Of a DNA stretch of 64,000 bases, positions 35,713 to 44,998 are shown one piece after another; positions within the stretch are counted from its first letter, which is position 1, and each line of letters opens with the position of its first letter. The notes beneath the pieces were generated by a model. The model did no database searches and had not been told where the DNA came from. It saw nothing but the letters and a program-made list of their open reading frames with translations. The position numbers and the translations under genes are program-made. Source of the stretch: Rhodosporidiobolus odoratus. Taxonomy: Eukaryota > Basidiomycota > Microbotryomycetes > Sporidiobolales > Sporidiobolaceae. The stretch lies in the NCBI GenBank assembly GCA_034387635.1, contig JAOANU010000007.1:496001-560000 (forward strand), given 5' to 3'.

Positions 35713-37550
35713 TTACTCTGCAACGGCGATGAGAGGCATCAGTACCCAGCGGGAAAGACGCTGAAGGGACGAGAGAAACTGACTCTGACGCTTGTAAACC
35801 TTGGCCAAAAACGACCTAAACACCTCCCTCTTCAACCCTGCCTCGTCTCCTTGTTCCGGGATCTGGTTGATCAACCCATTAATGCGCTCGTACGAGTCGG
35901 CTTCGTACTCTTCGAATCGACGCTTGAGTTCGAGTTCGACAAAGACGGCTTTGACGCGAGCTTCAGACTCGGATGATTTGACGCCGTAGTTCTCCTGTAG
36001 AGGGTACGAGAATTGCCGAGAGAGATACGACAAGTGCGGTGCGACAAGTGGAGGCAATGTGAGCAAGAGGAGAAGGGGAAGGGATGGTGCAAGACAAGCA
36101 AGAATGGGGGGAGGATTGCAAGGCGTCGATGGGAAATGATCAGTCACGAGAAGCGAAGAAAGATCGCCAGAGGAGCAAGCACACGTACGTCAAGCACCTT
36201 CCGCTGATCAGGAGAAGCAATCTTCAGAGCCATGTTGATCAACCACCCGCACTTGTTGTCCAAAATATCGGTACCGATCTTGCCGATCTGTTCCGGGGTA
36301 CCGTAGCAGTCGAGGTAGTCGTCCTGTACCTGGAAGTACTCGCCCATGGGGAGAAGGATGTCGAGGGCGGCTTTGTAGGAGGCGGGGGAAGTGACGCCGG
36401 ACATGTGCATGGCGAGGGCGACGGGGAGGTAGAAGGAGTAGTAGGCGGTCTTGTAGATAACGATAAGAGAGTGCCTGCAGGCGGTGAAGTTAGGTTCCGT
36501 CTGAACTGATACGAGACATGGCTGAGAAGGGCGAGCGTACTTTTCGAGGGAGAACTTGCTGAGGTCGACGTGGTCTTCCGGGGCGGTGATCAAGTCGATC
36601 AGCTGGCCAAGCTCGGTTTGGAAGGTAGTCTGTGCGAGTAGGCAACCGAATGAAGAATCGGGTAGCGACAAGGGAATAGTCCTCATTTAGCACATAACGC
36701 GAAAATTCGCAGCAAACGTACCTCGTGGAAAAGCTCAAGCAGGTCAACGTAGTACTTCTCCTGTCGGAAGTACTTCTTGAGGAGGAAGTAGATGGCGGCT
36801 TCAAGCATGAAAGCGTCATTGATAGCGATGTTGCCGACGTTTTCCTGCGGTGGAACAGACATGAGTGCGAGAAAACAAGTTGTAGGCGGGGAAGTTACGC
36901 ACAACGCGGTACCAGCACGACTGACCCCGACGAGTAATGCTCTGGTCCATCATGTCATCCGCAACAAGGAAGTAGGCTTGGAGCTGATCATCGCAACAGG
37001 AAAAACCAATTTGATCAGTTTTCTCCTGCGATCCTGTAATCAAGACTGAGAAGAGACTGACGAGCTCGATACACCACCCAAGAATAGCCGCCTTCTTGTA
37101 CTCCTCCTCCGTCAACAAGCTTCCCTTGAAGATCTCGACCGTGTCGACGACGGAAATACCGCGGTTCAGCTTGCCTGCTCGTATCGGTGCGAAGGTCAGT
37201 CCTGCCCCCGTCTGCTCAGCGTTAGACAGCATACCTCCAGGAGTGTTGTAGTCTAGACTCTGCGGGTTCAAGGATCAGGTTAGCCCACTTTATCTCCAGA
37301 TTGGGGACAAAGATCAGGAGAAAGGGAAACGCACGCGCTTGAACCAGTCGACCGCGTCCTTGGGCATGTTCTCCCCCTTGAGGTAGTCAGTCAATTCATC
37401 GGACAAAGCAGGCCAGACGGCGAGGAAGGCATCGCGTTTCGAAGCGGAGGACCTTGAAGCAAGGGTACAACGAGGACGAGGTTAGAAGGCTGGCTAAGGG
37501 TCGGTTGGCGCGTCTGAGCTGCTACTCGAAGCTTATAGCTGAACGTACAT
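35713..37550 (-). CDS. ERG20: Farnesyl diphosphate synthase
   Basis: Exons 37550-37549, 37452-37335, 37259-37235, 37174-37062, 36983-36903, 36844-36722, 36629-36541, 36474-36189, 35994-35784, 35717-35713: 1053 bases, 350 aa, exactly the family size. Both Asp-rich motifs are present: DDMMD (95-99) and DDYLD (235-239), which bind Mg2+-diphosphate. Tyr90-Phe91 just before the first motif are the bulky residues that stop growth at C15. Other landmarks are [18 protein letters not shown] and [22 protein letters not shown]. The enzyme joins DMAPP and IPP to GPP and FPP for sterols, dolichol, quinones and carotenoids. The initiator is split AT|G by an intron (37548-37453), and the last intron (35783-35718) leaves only AG-TAA, giving the usual ...YKR-K-stop type of end (here KVYKRQK). 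Confidence 0.95.
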
Positions 37551-38061
37551 GGTGTAGGTGTCGAGAGACGCGGATATCAAGGTTCGTGCCGAAAGTGGAA
37601 CGACAGAACAAGCGATCAACATATTTCTCTCCCTTGTCTGCGAGACTCTACAAAGTAATACTCCGGAGATACTCCGGAGGTTCCCCTGCGCGCAGGTGGA
37701 CCAATCCGAGCCAAGCCGAATACGATCCGACGACCCTCTCCTCCTCGATCCCGCTGGAAAAAAAGGTAACAAAGTCAAAGAGGGGGGTTATGCATTAAGC
37801 GAGGGTATACAACGAGCAGGAAACAATGAAATGGGTGATAGGAAGGAACGCTACAGAGGGGGAATCATGTGTGTGGGTTGCTGCTGCAGTCAATCGTGTT
37901 TTTGCGAGTAAAAGAAAGAAAGAAAAGATGAAGGGAATCCCCTGGCGGCCGATGTGTGTCCCCTTCCATGGCAGCAACCTCCCCATCTGCCTCACTGTAT
38001 CGAACTCCAAGCGGCTGCTTCCGAAACCCTCCTTCTTCGCCAGTGCTCCTTACGCTTCGCT
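37551..38061. promoter_or_regulatory. Promoter region of FPP synthase, 3' flank of ICE2
   Basis: About 510 bases between two minus-strand genes. No coding exon or clear sterol-response element could be identified by eye. Confidence 0.45.
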
Positions 38062-39704
38062 TCACTCAGTCTTCCACCTCGAAACGCCTCCATCGACCTC
38101 ATCCATGTGCTGGCCTAGGCGCAGCTCGACCGCCCAGAGCAACTGCACGAGGAAAACGTTCGACCAACGCCAGAAAGACTGTTCGGTAGTCGGGAAGGTG
38201 GAGAGGAGGAGGAGGTGGGTGTAGACTGCACACAAAGTATGCAAGGTCAGGCTTGTTCATCACTCCCAGTCAAACGAGCGGAGATGGCTATTCGGCTAAA
38301 GCGCAAGTGAAATTTACGGAAGACAGCTGAAACGTACCGGCGATGAGCAGCGACCTAGCATAAGCCAGACAAACCGTCATGAACCTGGCGAAGGGTTCCT
38401 CCTCGCTTAGCTTGCGGTTATCCTGGTACCCTCCCGTCTCCCGCTTGAGGGCGAGAACAATGCGCGTGGCGGCGTAGAGTGCGGTGACACGGTAGAAGAG
38501 GAGAACGAGGACGGATAAGGGCAGGGCGGAAGAACTGCACATTGTCGAGACAGTGGTGAGTTATGCGAAGAAGCTTGAAGAGAGCAAATTCCTCACGCGG
38601 CCGTGACAAACTCGACGCCAGCACCAAAAGTCTGACTTGCCAGACTGCTGATGGCCTCCAGGCTTTGAAGGACGACAGGTGGTAGAGGCGGATGACCATT
38701 ACTTCCCGGAGCCTTGAGGACATGCTTCAAGAGCCCGCCCGTATACATCTGAGGGCGAGAAGAAAGGTGGAAGATCTGGAAGACGGCGTAGCTACGCTCA
38801 CAGAAAGGTCAGAATAGGCAAGCAAGGTGTGGAAAGCAAACGCGGCATACGCAAGCATGAGCGACGTCTCGATCGGGTTACCCTTTTGCATGCTGAAGGA
38901 AATGCCGGAAAGAAAGATGATGGTGGTGACCGCGACACCGATGAGCGTGGCGGAAATGGTATCGGGCACGGCGCCGTAGCTCTGCGACCGCGAGGGTTTA
39001 GTCGAGGTCAAAGATGGGAAAAGCTCAGAAGCGCACCTCCCAAAGGAAGTAGGCCGAGCCCACATACAAAGCTGCCACGCCCGGTAGCAAAACCATCTTG
39101 AGCAGATCGGGGCTGCGCGAGTTCTCGATGCGCGCGAAGGTGAATCGGCTGACTGCCTGAATGCATAAAAGTGTGCAAAGACCTTCCAGGATAGTGAAGA
39201 CCGGAGATGAGGTGCGCAGAACTTTCTCCCAGTACGCCGGCGCCGAGCGTGCGACGGAAAGAAGGGAAGCGGTGAGCTGAGAGGAGGGGAGTTCGGGCGT
39301 CTGCTCAGTCGATGCATGGGCATGAGGATGGAAGAGCTTGTCGCGCAAGGATGGAGGAGACGAGGGCGACGAGGAGTACAGGTTGAGCGTGAGGAGAAGG
39401 AGGACCGGAATGAGGAGAGGCTGGAGAATCGAGATGGTTGTGCTCAGTGGCCTCAGGAAGGTGTTCCGGGTGATGAGGTGCAGGGTTGCCGAGATGCCGA
39501 ACGCCACAGTCAGGAGAAGGGAGAGCGCGACTGCAGATGCCAAGCGTCAGCGGGAAAGGCAGGAAAAGGCCATCGAGAAAGAATGGACTGACGCATGGCC
39601 TCTTTCCCCGCGATATCGAGAGCGAGTGGCAGATACAGCAGCACCTGTGCCGTGCTCACCGTGTGGGCTACCACGCGGAAGAACGTCTTGATGTGCGCCG
39701 CCAT
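38062..39704 (-). CDS. ICE2: ICE2 family ER membrane protein
   Basis: Exons 39704-39593, 39530-39037, 38981-38802, 38748-38597, 38534-38338, 38225-38062 (1299 bases, 432 aa). The protein is a string of hydrophobic helices: VSTAQVLLYLPLALDIAG, ALSLLLTVAFGISATLHLI, LQPLLIPVLLLLTLNLY, VFTILEGLCTLLCIQAVSRF, LKMVLLPGVAALYVGSAYFL, TISATLIGVAVTTIIFLSG, and two more near the C-terminus, with a polar luminal or cytosolic loop rich in Ser/Pro. The layout and the EGLCTLLCIQAVSRF segment match fungal Ice2. In yeast this ER protein is needed for cortical ER inheritance and for channelling lipid-droplet lipids to membrane synthesis. The start is the ATG beginning the first helix. Family call moderately strong. 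Confidence 0.78.
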
Positions 39705-40056
39705 GAGACCTGGAAATGGCAAAAAGTCAGCTCGCGTGCCGGCCCACCCACACCTGGAGGATGAGACGAAGGCTCCGGTCGGTCGTTTACCGGTCAGCGA
39801 GGGGATGCTTGGCGCACCTGATGCTTCCTACAGCGTTACTGCCGCTAGTATATGCACACTCGATTGGCGGTCCTTCAACACGCTCCTGCAACAACGTGGT
39901 CTGGTTGACGTGTATGCTACGCTTCAATATCGGACTCGAGCGTCTAGTGTCGGTTCGGCAGGTGCTTTAGTGGAGTAGCGATGTGAAAGAGACGTCGAGA
40001 AGCGGTCGACCCCCTTCTGGACCTCTTCGATCACCGCCAGTAACGTCGTACCCAGT
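39705..40056. promoter_or_regulatory. Divergent promoter region, ICE2 / VPS28
   Basis: About 350 bases between two divergent start codons. No specific elements assigned. Confidence 0.5.
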
Positions 40057-41213
40057 ATGAGCTTCAATCTAGACGAAGTACGCCCTTCTTGGACACTCCG
40101 GTTCCTGCGGCTGACCCTCCCACTCCGGCAGGAAGTCCGCTTATCAACATCAAACGCCGACCGCGAACGGATCGAAGAACTCGCCAACTTGTACAGCTTG
40201 ATCGTATCCCTCAATTACCTCGAACGGGCCTACGTCAGAGACTCCATCACATCGAGCCAGTGCGTCGCCCGCTCATGCCGTTGTAGCGTCGAGGCTGACA
40301 AGTTTGCGATGTGGGGGTTTCCCTTTCGCCCCGCGGACAGGTATGCACCGGCATGTACGAAGCTTCTGGCGCAGTACAAGACGATCATGAAGCTGGTAGG
40401 CGACAATGTGCCGAGTCTTGAGGCGTTTATGCAGGAGTACCGCGTGCGTTCTTCCCTTTTCTTTCCTCTCGCTTTCCCTCTTTCTCCTCCCGTGCTGACT
40501 GCCGCTCAAGCCGCAGATGGACTGCACGGCCGCTGCACATCGACTACGAGTAGGAGTACCTGCTACAGTCGAGCATGCTGCAGAAGAACAGGGCGGAAGC
40601 GGGGCAGATATGGCCAAACAAGTTGCAGAAACAACACAGGTGCGTTTGCTACTTTCCCCTTCGTGTCCCTTTCTCTTGCGTTACCTCGTAGTGTCACCTT
40701 AATCCTCGTGATCGGCCTAATATCTTGTCTCGCAGAACTTTATCACCTTCATGGACGCCCTCAAGCTCAAACTGCGAGCGAAGGATCAGCTACATCCGCT
40801 GCTCACAGACCTGATGAGCGGATACACTCGCTTCAAGAATAGCAACGAGTGGGAAGGCCGACCAAAGATCTTGCATTGGTAGGTTGATCTACCTCATTTT
40901 CCAACGCGCCGGCTGAAAGGCTCGAATCGTTCGTTATGGGCTGACTCGAAATACTACACAGGTTGATCACACTGCATCAAATGAGAGCTAGCGAAGAGAT
41001 CACAGAGGATCAGTCAAGACAGGTGCGCAACCTCGCTCGTCTGCGTCATCCTGCTCCTCCTCGCTCTCGCTGATCGTTTTCGTTGCAGATGCTCTTCGAC
41101 GTCGAGCACGCTTACTCAGAGTACGATCGCCCCGACGATCACGCTCTACAGCAGGTTGCTGATTCTTCTTTCTCCATTGCAGGTTCTTCCGCTCGTTGTC
41201 CTCATCCCGCTGA
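40057..41213 (+). CDS. VPS28: ESCRT-I subunit VPS28
   Basis: Eight exons: 40057-40077, 40132-40259, 40341-40443, 40517-40639, 40736-40878, 40962-41022, 41089-41120, 41183-41213 (642 bases, 213 aa), the normal length. The N-terminal part has RERIEELANLYSLIVSLNYLERAYVRD and KLLAQYKTIMKLVGDNVPSLEAFMQEY; the C-terminal four-helix part has NFITFMDALKLKLRAKDQLHPLLTDLM and KILHWLITLHQMRASEEI, ending at FDVEHAYSEFFRSL. VPS28 joins VPS23 and VPS37 in ESCRT-I, which sorts ubiquitinated membrane proteins at endosomes; its C-terminal domain binds ESCRT-II. All junctions keep phase. The first exon encodes only MSFNLDE. Confidence 0.95.
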
Positions 41214-41447
41214 TCGTGTCCTTCAGCTCGCCGCCGCCTTTTCCGTGTTTCAGCCGTACCTCGTGTTGTATCGAGTCGTGTCGTAGGATAGAGCGCCAAG
41301 TACACATTGTGCTCTCCGCTCGTGCTGACTGCACCAAGAGCAGGATACGCATCGCGCGTCTGGCGGATCTGAGCACTCCGTTCCGTTTCCCTTCGCTGCT
41401 CAGCCTAAGTCCGTGTCTCTCAGTCGTTTGTTCACTCCCAGGAGACA

Positions 41448-42258
41448 ATGACAGATGAACCATTTCAAGCAAGTGATACGGTCTTCACCCTACAAGCGAT
41501 TATATGCTCTGCTTCTCTTTTCTATACGACCCCCGGCTCGTCCCAGGTTAGTAAGCCCGTTCTGCCCGATTCTCAGGCTTCCATCGAGCTGGTCTTCGCA
41601 GCCTTCGTGCGACGAGGGTGATAGGCGATGCAAGGAGGGTCGAGGGTGCGAGGGGGCTTGATCTGAGAAACTCGAGTGGCTTCGTGATAGACCGCGCTAA
41701 TCTGCGCCATTCTTGCAATCAGTCGGAAAGGCGATAGAGGCAGTCTAGGAGACACGTTGAGCGGAGTGGCAGAGGAGGAACGCGGCGTGACAGCTCTCTC
41801 CATCCGTTGAATTTCGTTTGTCTCCCATGCGTGTTCTCCCAAGTCCACGTGGCCTTCTGATCGCGCTCGTCGAGGTCTTTAACCGTGGCATCGTTCGCGT
41901 CCGAATATCCGAGTTCGAAGAGCGCATAGAGGACGGTCGTTACTTTGAGAGGAAGAGAGAAACGAAATTTCGGCCGTTGCGGGATCGACTTCGCAGGCGA
42001 CAGGACTTAATAGGTGGCGGGCTGAACGAAGCAGCCTTTCAGATGGCTTACGATGCGGTTTTTCAGGTAGATGCAGCAGAGGCGGCTGCGTTACAAGCGG
42101 CTGAGGATGGATGGTCGTCTGTCAAGGGTGATGTACCGCTCTTCAGTCCGGGAGACAATGAACAGGCGAGTGGCGATTTGCGTCCAGAAGACGATGACAT
42201 GGGCGGCATGGACAACACTGAATTGTTTGATGCTGTGTCTGAAGGTATGGATGGCTGA
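41448..42258 (+). CDS. Hypothetical protein, tentative four-exon model
   Basis: The firm part is a 3' exon with an open frame ending at 42258. It has a basic helix-like segment (EERIEDGRYFERKRE, LRDRLRRRQDLIGGGLNEAA) and a very acidic C-terminus (PEDDDMGGMDNTELFD). In-phase upstream exons 41448-41546, 41577-41606 and 41691-41786 with gttagt, gtgcga and gtgaca donors can be joined to it to give 202 aa. The joined N-terminal part would have hydrophobic stretches (TLQAIICSASLFYTT, ALICAILAIS). An alternative is a single exon starting at the ATG at 41827. I recognise no family, and the gene may be partly or wholly wrong. It lies between VPS28 and a broken transporter. Confidence 0.35.
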
Positions 42259-42464
42259 AGAGGAGCAGCAGACACCCGTCAGTCCTTTTCACCCCTCCCC
42301 CGACACCCTCCGCCTCAGGCGGCGCGCCAGAGTGTACCTTCTGGCGGTCTCTCACAGGTTTGTCCTCTTCCTTTTGACCCTGTGCACCGACAGACTGACA
42401 GCCGTCTACCTTGCAGCTGCATCGAGTCTCTCCTGATGTTCGTACCTTTGATCTCTGCCTCTGA

Positions 42465-42486
42465 GGTTAGGTTAGGTTAGGTTAGG
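42465..42486 (+). repeat. Interstitial (GGTTA)4 telomere-like repeat
   Basis: Four perfect GGTTA units followed by GG. It resembles the TTAGG/TTAGGG telomere class but is 5 bases per unit and short. It lies just before the truncated transporter. Confidence 0.8.
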
Positions 42487-42681
42487 AGTGGGCGGATCTG
42501 GGTTTTGCCTATTCTCTACAGGTTGTCAAGTCTCTCCGCTTCTAGTATGACTTGGAGTTGGATGTTTACTGACCAGTAGTACCACTCACAGTCCTGTGGG
42601 TGCGTTGGACCCGTCGCCTCTGGCCCCTGGGTGACCTTCTCAAAACCGCCTGACGCCCTTCTGTCGCCCGTCTCCCTGCAG

Positions 42682-43853
42682 AACGACTCGCTCAACGCGC
42701 AGAGCATCATGTCAATCTGGCTCAAAAGCTTCAACACCGTTGACACTGGGACCGGACTGCGGTACTCGGTTCCGCAGGTCCGGGCAACTTTCTTTCGCAC
42801 TTTGGCTCGCCCATTTTGTCCTGTCCAGGGCGGGCTGTTCCCCTGCCCAGCCACCATCTGATGCGCTATTCATGTGTCCCAGTTTGATCACGATGTCATG
42901 CCCATTATTGGGGTCTATGTCATCACCGCCTGGTTCTTCGCTTGGACCTCGGATGGGTGGCTTCGCGGTCGACATTGGCCTTGGATTGCCTTCACCACGC
43001 TGCTGAATGCATCAGTCTGCATCGCCCTCGCCAACCTTCCATTGTACAAGCATATCCCGGCTCATTTCTTCCTCTATTGTGCATGCAATTTCCACTCTTT
43101 CTCCCTTCGACGCGTCGCTGTGAGCGGGAAAGACTAACGACACCAGACACTCATATCGTTCCTGCGGCATACAGACCTCACACAGGTAGGAGGCGGCATG
43201 TCTGGCCTACTCTTCAATTGGGCGAGCGAGATTTGTACATCTGACAGCGAAGAGCGGTCCTTAGTCATTGCGCTCACAAACAACTTTGTGCGCTTTTGTC
43301 TTCCCTCGAGGTCTACGCGCTGAATGCATGGGATGTCGCTAACTTCGCGGGTTTCTACTTGGGGCCTTGTGTCGTCCAAGCTATTGGTGCGTCTCTCCCG
43401 TTGCCCTTCCTTTTTTCCCACTCGGGGAGTAACCTGCCCATGTCCGACCTCAGTCCCCAACTTTACTTGGAAACAGACTTCCTACCCCAAAAGTACTGTG
43501 GGGTTATACTACTAGACCGGTCTCTCTCTCGCTCTATGTACGTTCCGTGCCGTACCCTGTCGAGTCTGAGTCGCAAATGCTCTTGCTCCGCCTGTCCCCC
43601 TCTGGCAATAACAGCCTTCTGGACCCTCCCTCCCGTTACATACACTTCAGTCTTTTGGATCTTCCCCACTTGCCACTTGTACCATCGAGACCGCGCCCTT
43701 GCTGCGCGTCGACAGCAAGGTCTTGCGTCGTCGACCATCCAGGGCGCGTCGATTGAGGCAGAGCTGTATGGTTTGACGGGGAATGGTCAGTCAGGAGAGT
43801 CGAGAGAGGGGAGTGTGGACAAGCTGGAAGTCACCAAGGAGGGGAGGCGGTAA
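42682..43853 (+). pseudogene. 5'-truncated MFS anion:cation symporter (allantoate/pantothenate permease family)
   Basis: Only the C-terminal half of a major facilitator of the Dal5/Fen2/Liz1 group is seen. Exon 42682-42777 begins NDSLNAQSIMSIWLKSF and ends GLRYSVPQ; then come QFDHDVMPIIGVYVITAWFF, GRHWPWIAFTTLLNASVCIAL, GGGMSGLLFNWASEIC, EERSLVIALTNNF, YALNAW and a cytoplasmic tail TIQGASIEAELYG. These match helices about 7 to 12. No N-terminal half with the first six helices exists in the 1.4 kb upstream, which instead holds the end of VPS28, a hypothetical gene and a telomere-like repeat. The remaining exons appear intact apart from uncertain borders near 43390-43480. Most likely a decapitated relic; a separate promoter for a half-transporter is less likely. 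Confidence 0.7.
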
Positions 43854-44091
43854 GCACAGTGTAGGTACGCGGACCACGTTGGGGGCGGACAGAAGGGCAG
43901 TAACGGGTTGGAAACCAGGTGTCGTTACATATCAGTAGTCCTGGCTTCGGCTCCAGTATTCTGCACGTGGATGTCTCTCCGGTTCCTTTGGCGAGCAAAA
44001 ATGAGAGCAGCGGTATGACTAGGGCAGAATGCAATCTTACAACAAGCTTTTCCTATTAAGCTGACAAAGCTCTACCCATATCGCCTTATTC

Positions 44092-44879
44092 CTATTCCGG
44101 TACTTCCTTCGGACTGACGATCCCATCCCTCAGCACGTAATAGACGATGGAGGAATCTTTCTCGACGATAGCAAGGTAGATAGTTGTCGGATTCGGGTCT
44201 TCTTGCTCGGACGGGAGGAGCGCTTTCTTCGCTTCGCCTGATGGTGTTGGTGGCAATGAGGAGTCGTTGGTCTTGGCAGCGTCGGAGGTGGAGGAAGGCG
44301 AAGGGTAGCGGGTTGAAAGGGCTTTAAGAATGGCGGTCAGGCTGGGTTGGGTAGGCGTTAGCAGGAGGCACCGGGGAAGTGTGATTCTCGTTCCAGCCAT
44401 CTAGGACAGTGAGGACACTCTGCGACAATGGCAATGAAACTTACGCAGCGAGGGATGTCGGAGTGGTCAGACTCATGGGGAGGACCACGGCCGGAGGAGC
44501 CTGAATGCAGCTGTAGTCAGCGGATACTCGTCTTGATTTTTACGGAGGAAGAAGCGCGCGGGACGAACCTTGCTAGGCGTTCTTGGCCGTCCTCGCAAGG
44601 CGGCAGTAGCGCATTCCTCGAGTTCAACCACTTCGAGATCCCGCCATTGCTGGGCTATGGGGGTTTGACATCAGCATATAGGACTGATCACGGATTGTGA
44701 AATTGCCCGAAGAGAGCGTACCGAGGGAGAGGTCGATGAAAGACTGGAATAGAGAACTGGCTTGGTGAGGGTAGCGTTTACAGTACGGGAGAATTTGCGG
44801 TGCCTACAGAAGGGTATCAGTGGGCTCACTGGCGGGGCTGATCAGTTCTAGAGCTCACCAGAGGGTGTGAGGCAGACAT
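44092..44879 (-). CDS. SEN15: tRNA-splicing endonuclease subunit SEN15
   Basis: Model: exons 44879-44859, 44803-44722, 44654-44569, 44400-44092 (498 bases, 165 aa). The core has SSLFQSFIDLSLAQQWRDLEVVELEE, then LLTPTQPSLTAILKALSTRY, and the highly typical C-terminal TIYLAIVEKDSSIVYYVLRDGIVSP of the Sen15 fold. Sen15 is a structural partner in the Sen2/Sen34/Sen54/Sen15 complex that cuts introns from pre-tRNA. A Ser/Pro-rich loop is inserted before the last strands. A further possible exon (44500-44445, APPAVVLPMSL...) has good splice borders but does not join the last exon in phase, so I treat it as intronic or an alternative form. Start codons of this gene and ATG3 are 119 bases apart and divergent. 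Confidence 0.82.
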
Positions 44880-44998
44880 TGTGTTGATCAATCTACTTCG
44901 TCTCATCTGTTGAATCACTTGAACCTGTTCTTACTCACCTCGAACTCACTTGGACAGGTCACTACACCTACACAAGCATTCGACACACACCTACAGAC
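44880..44998. promoter_or_regulatory. Compact bidirectional promoter, SEN15 / ATG3
   Basis: Only 119 bases separate the two divergent start codons, so both core promoters and leaders must share this space. No TATA-like element is evident. Confidence 0.6.

Noticed and set aside
41573..41848. Minus-strand open frame of 91 codons in the VPS28-MFS gap
   Set aside because: No conserved features, and the plus strand offers a better spliced model; neither is strong.
44445..44500. Extra SEN15 exon (APPAVVLPMSL...)
   Set aside because: Good borders, but it cannot join the last exon in phase; the model without it sums to a clean 165 codons.
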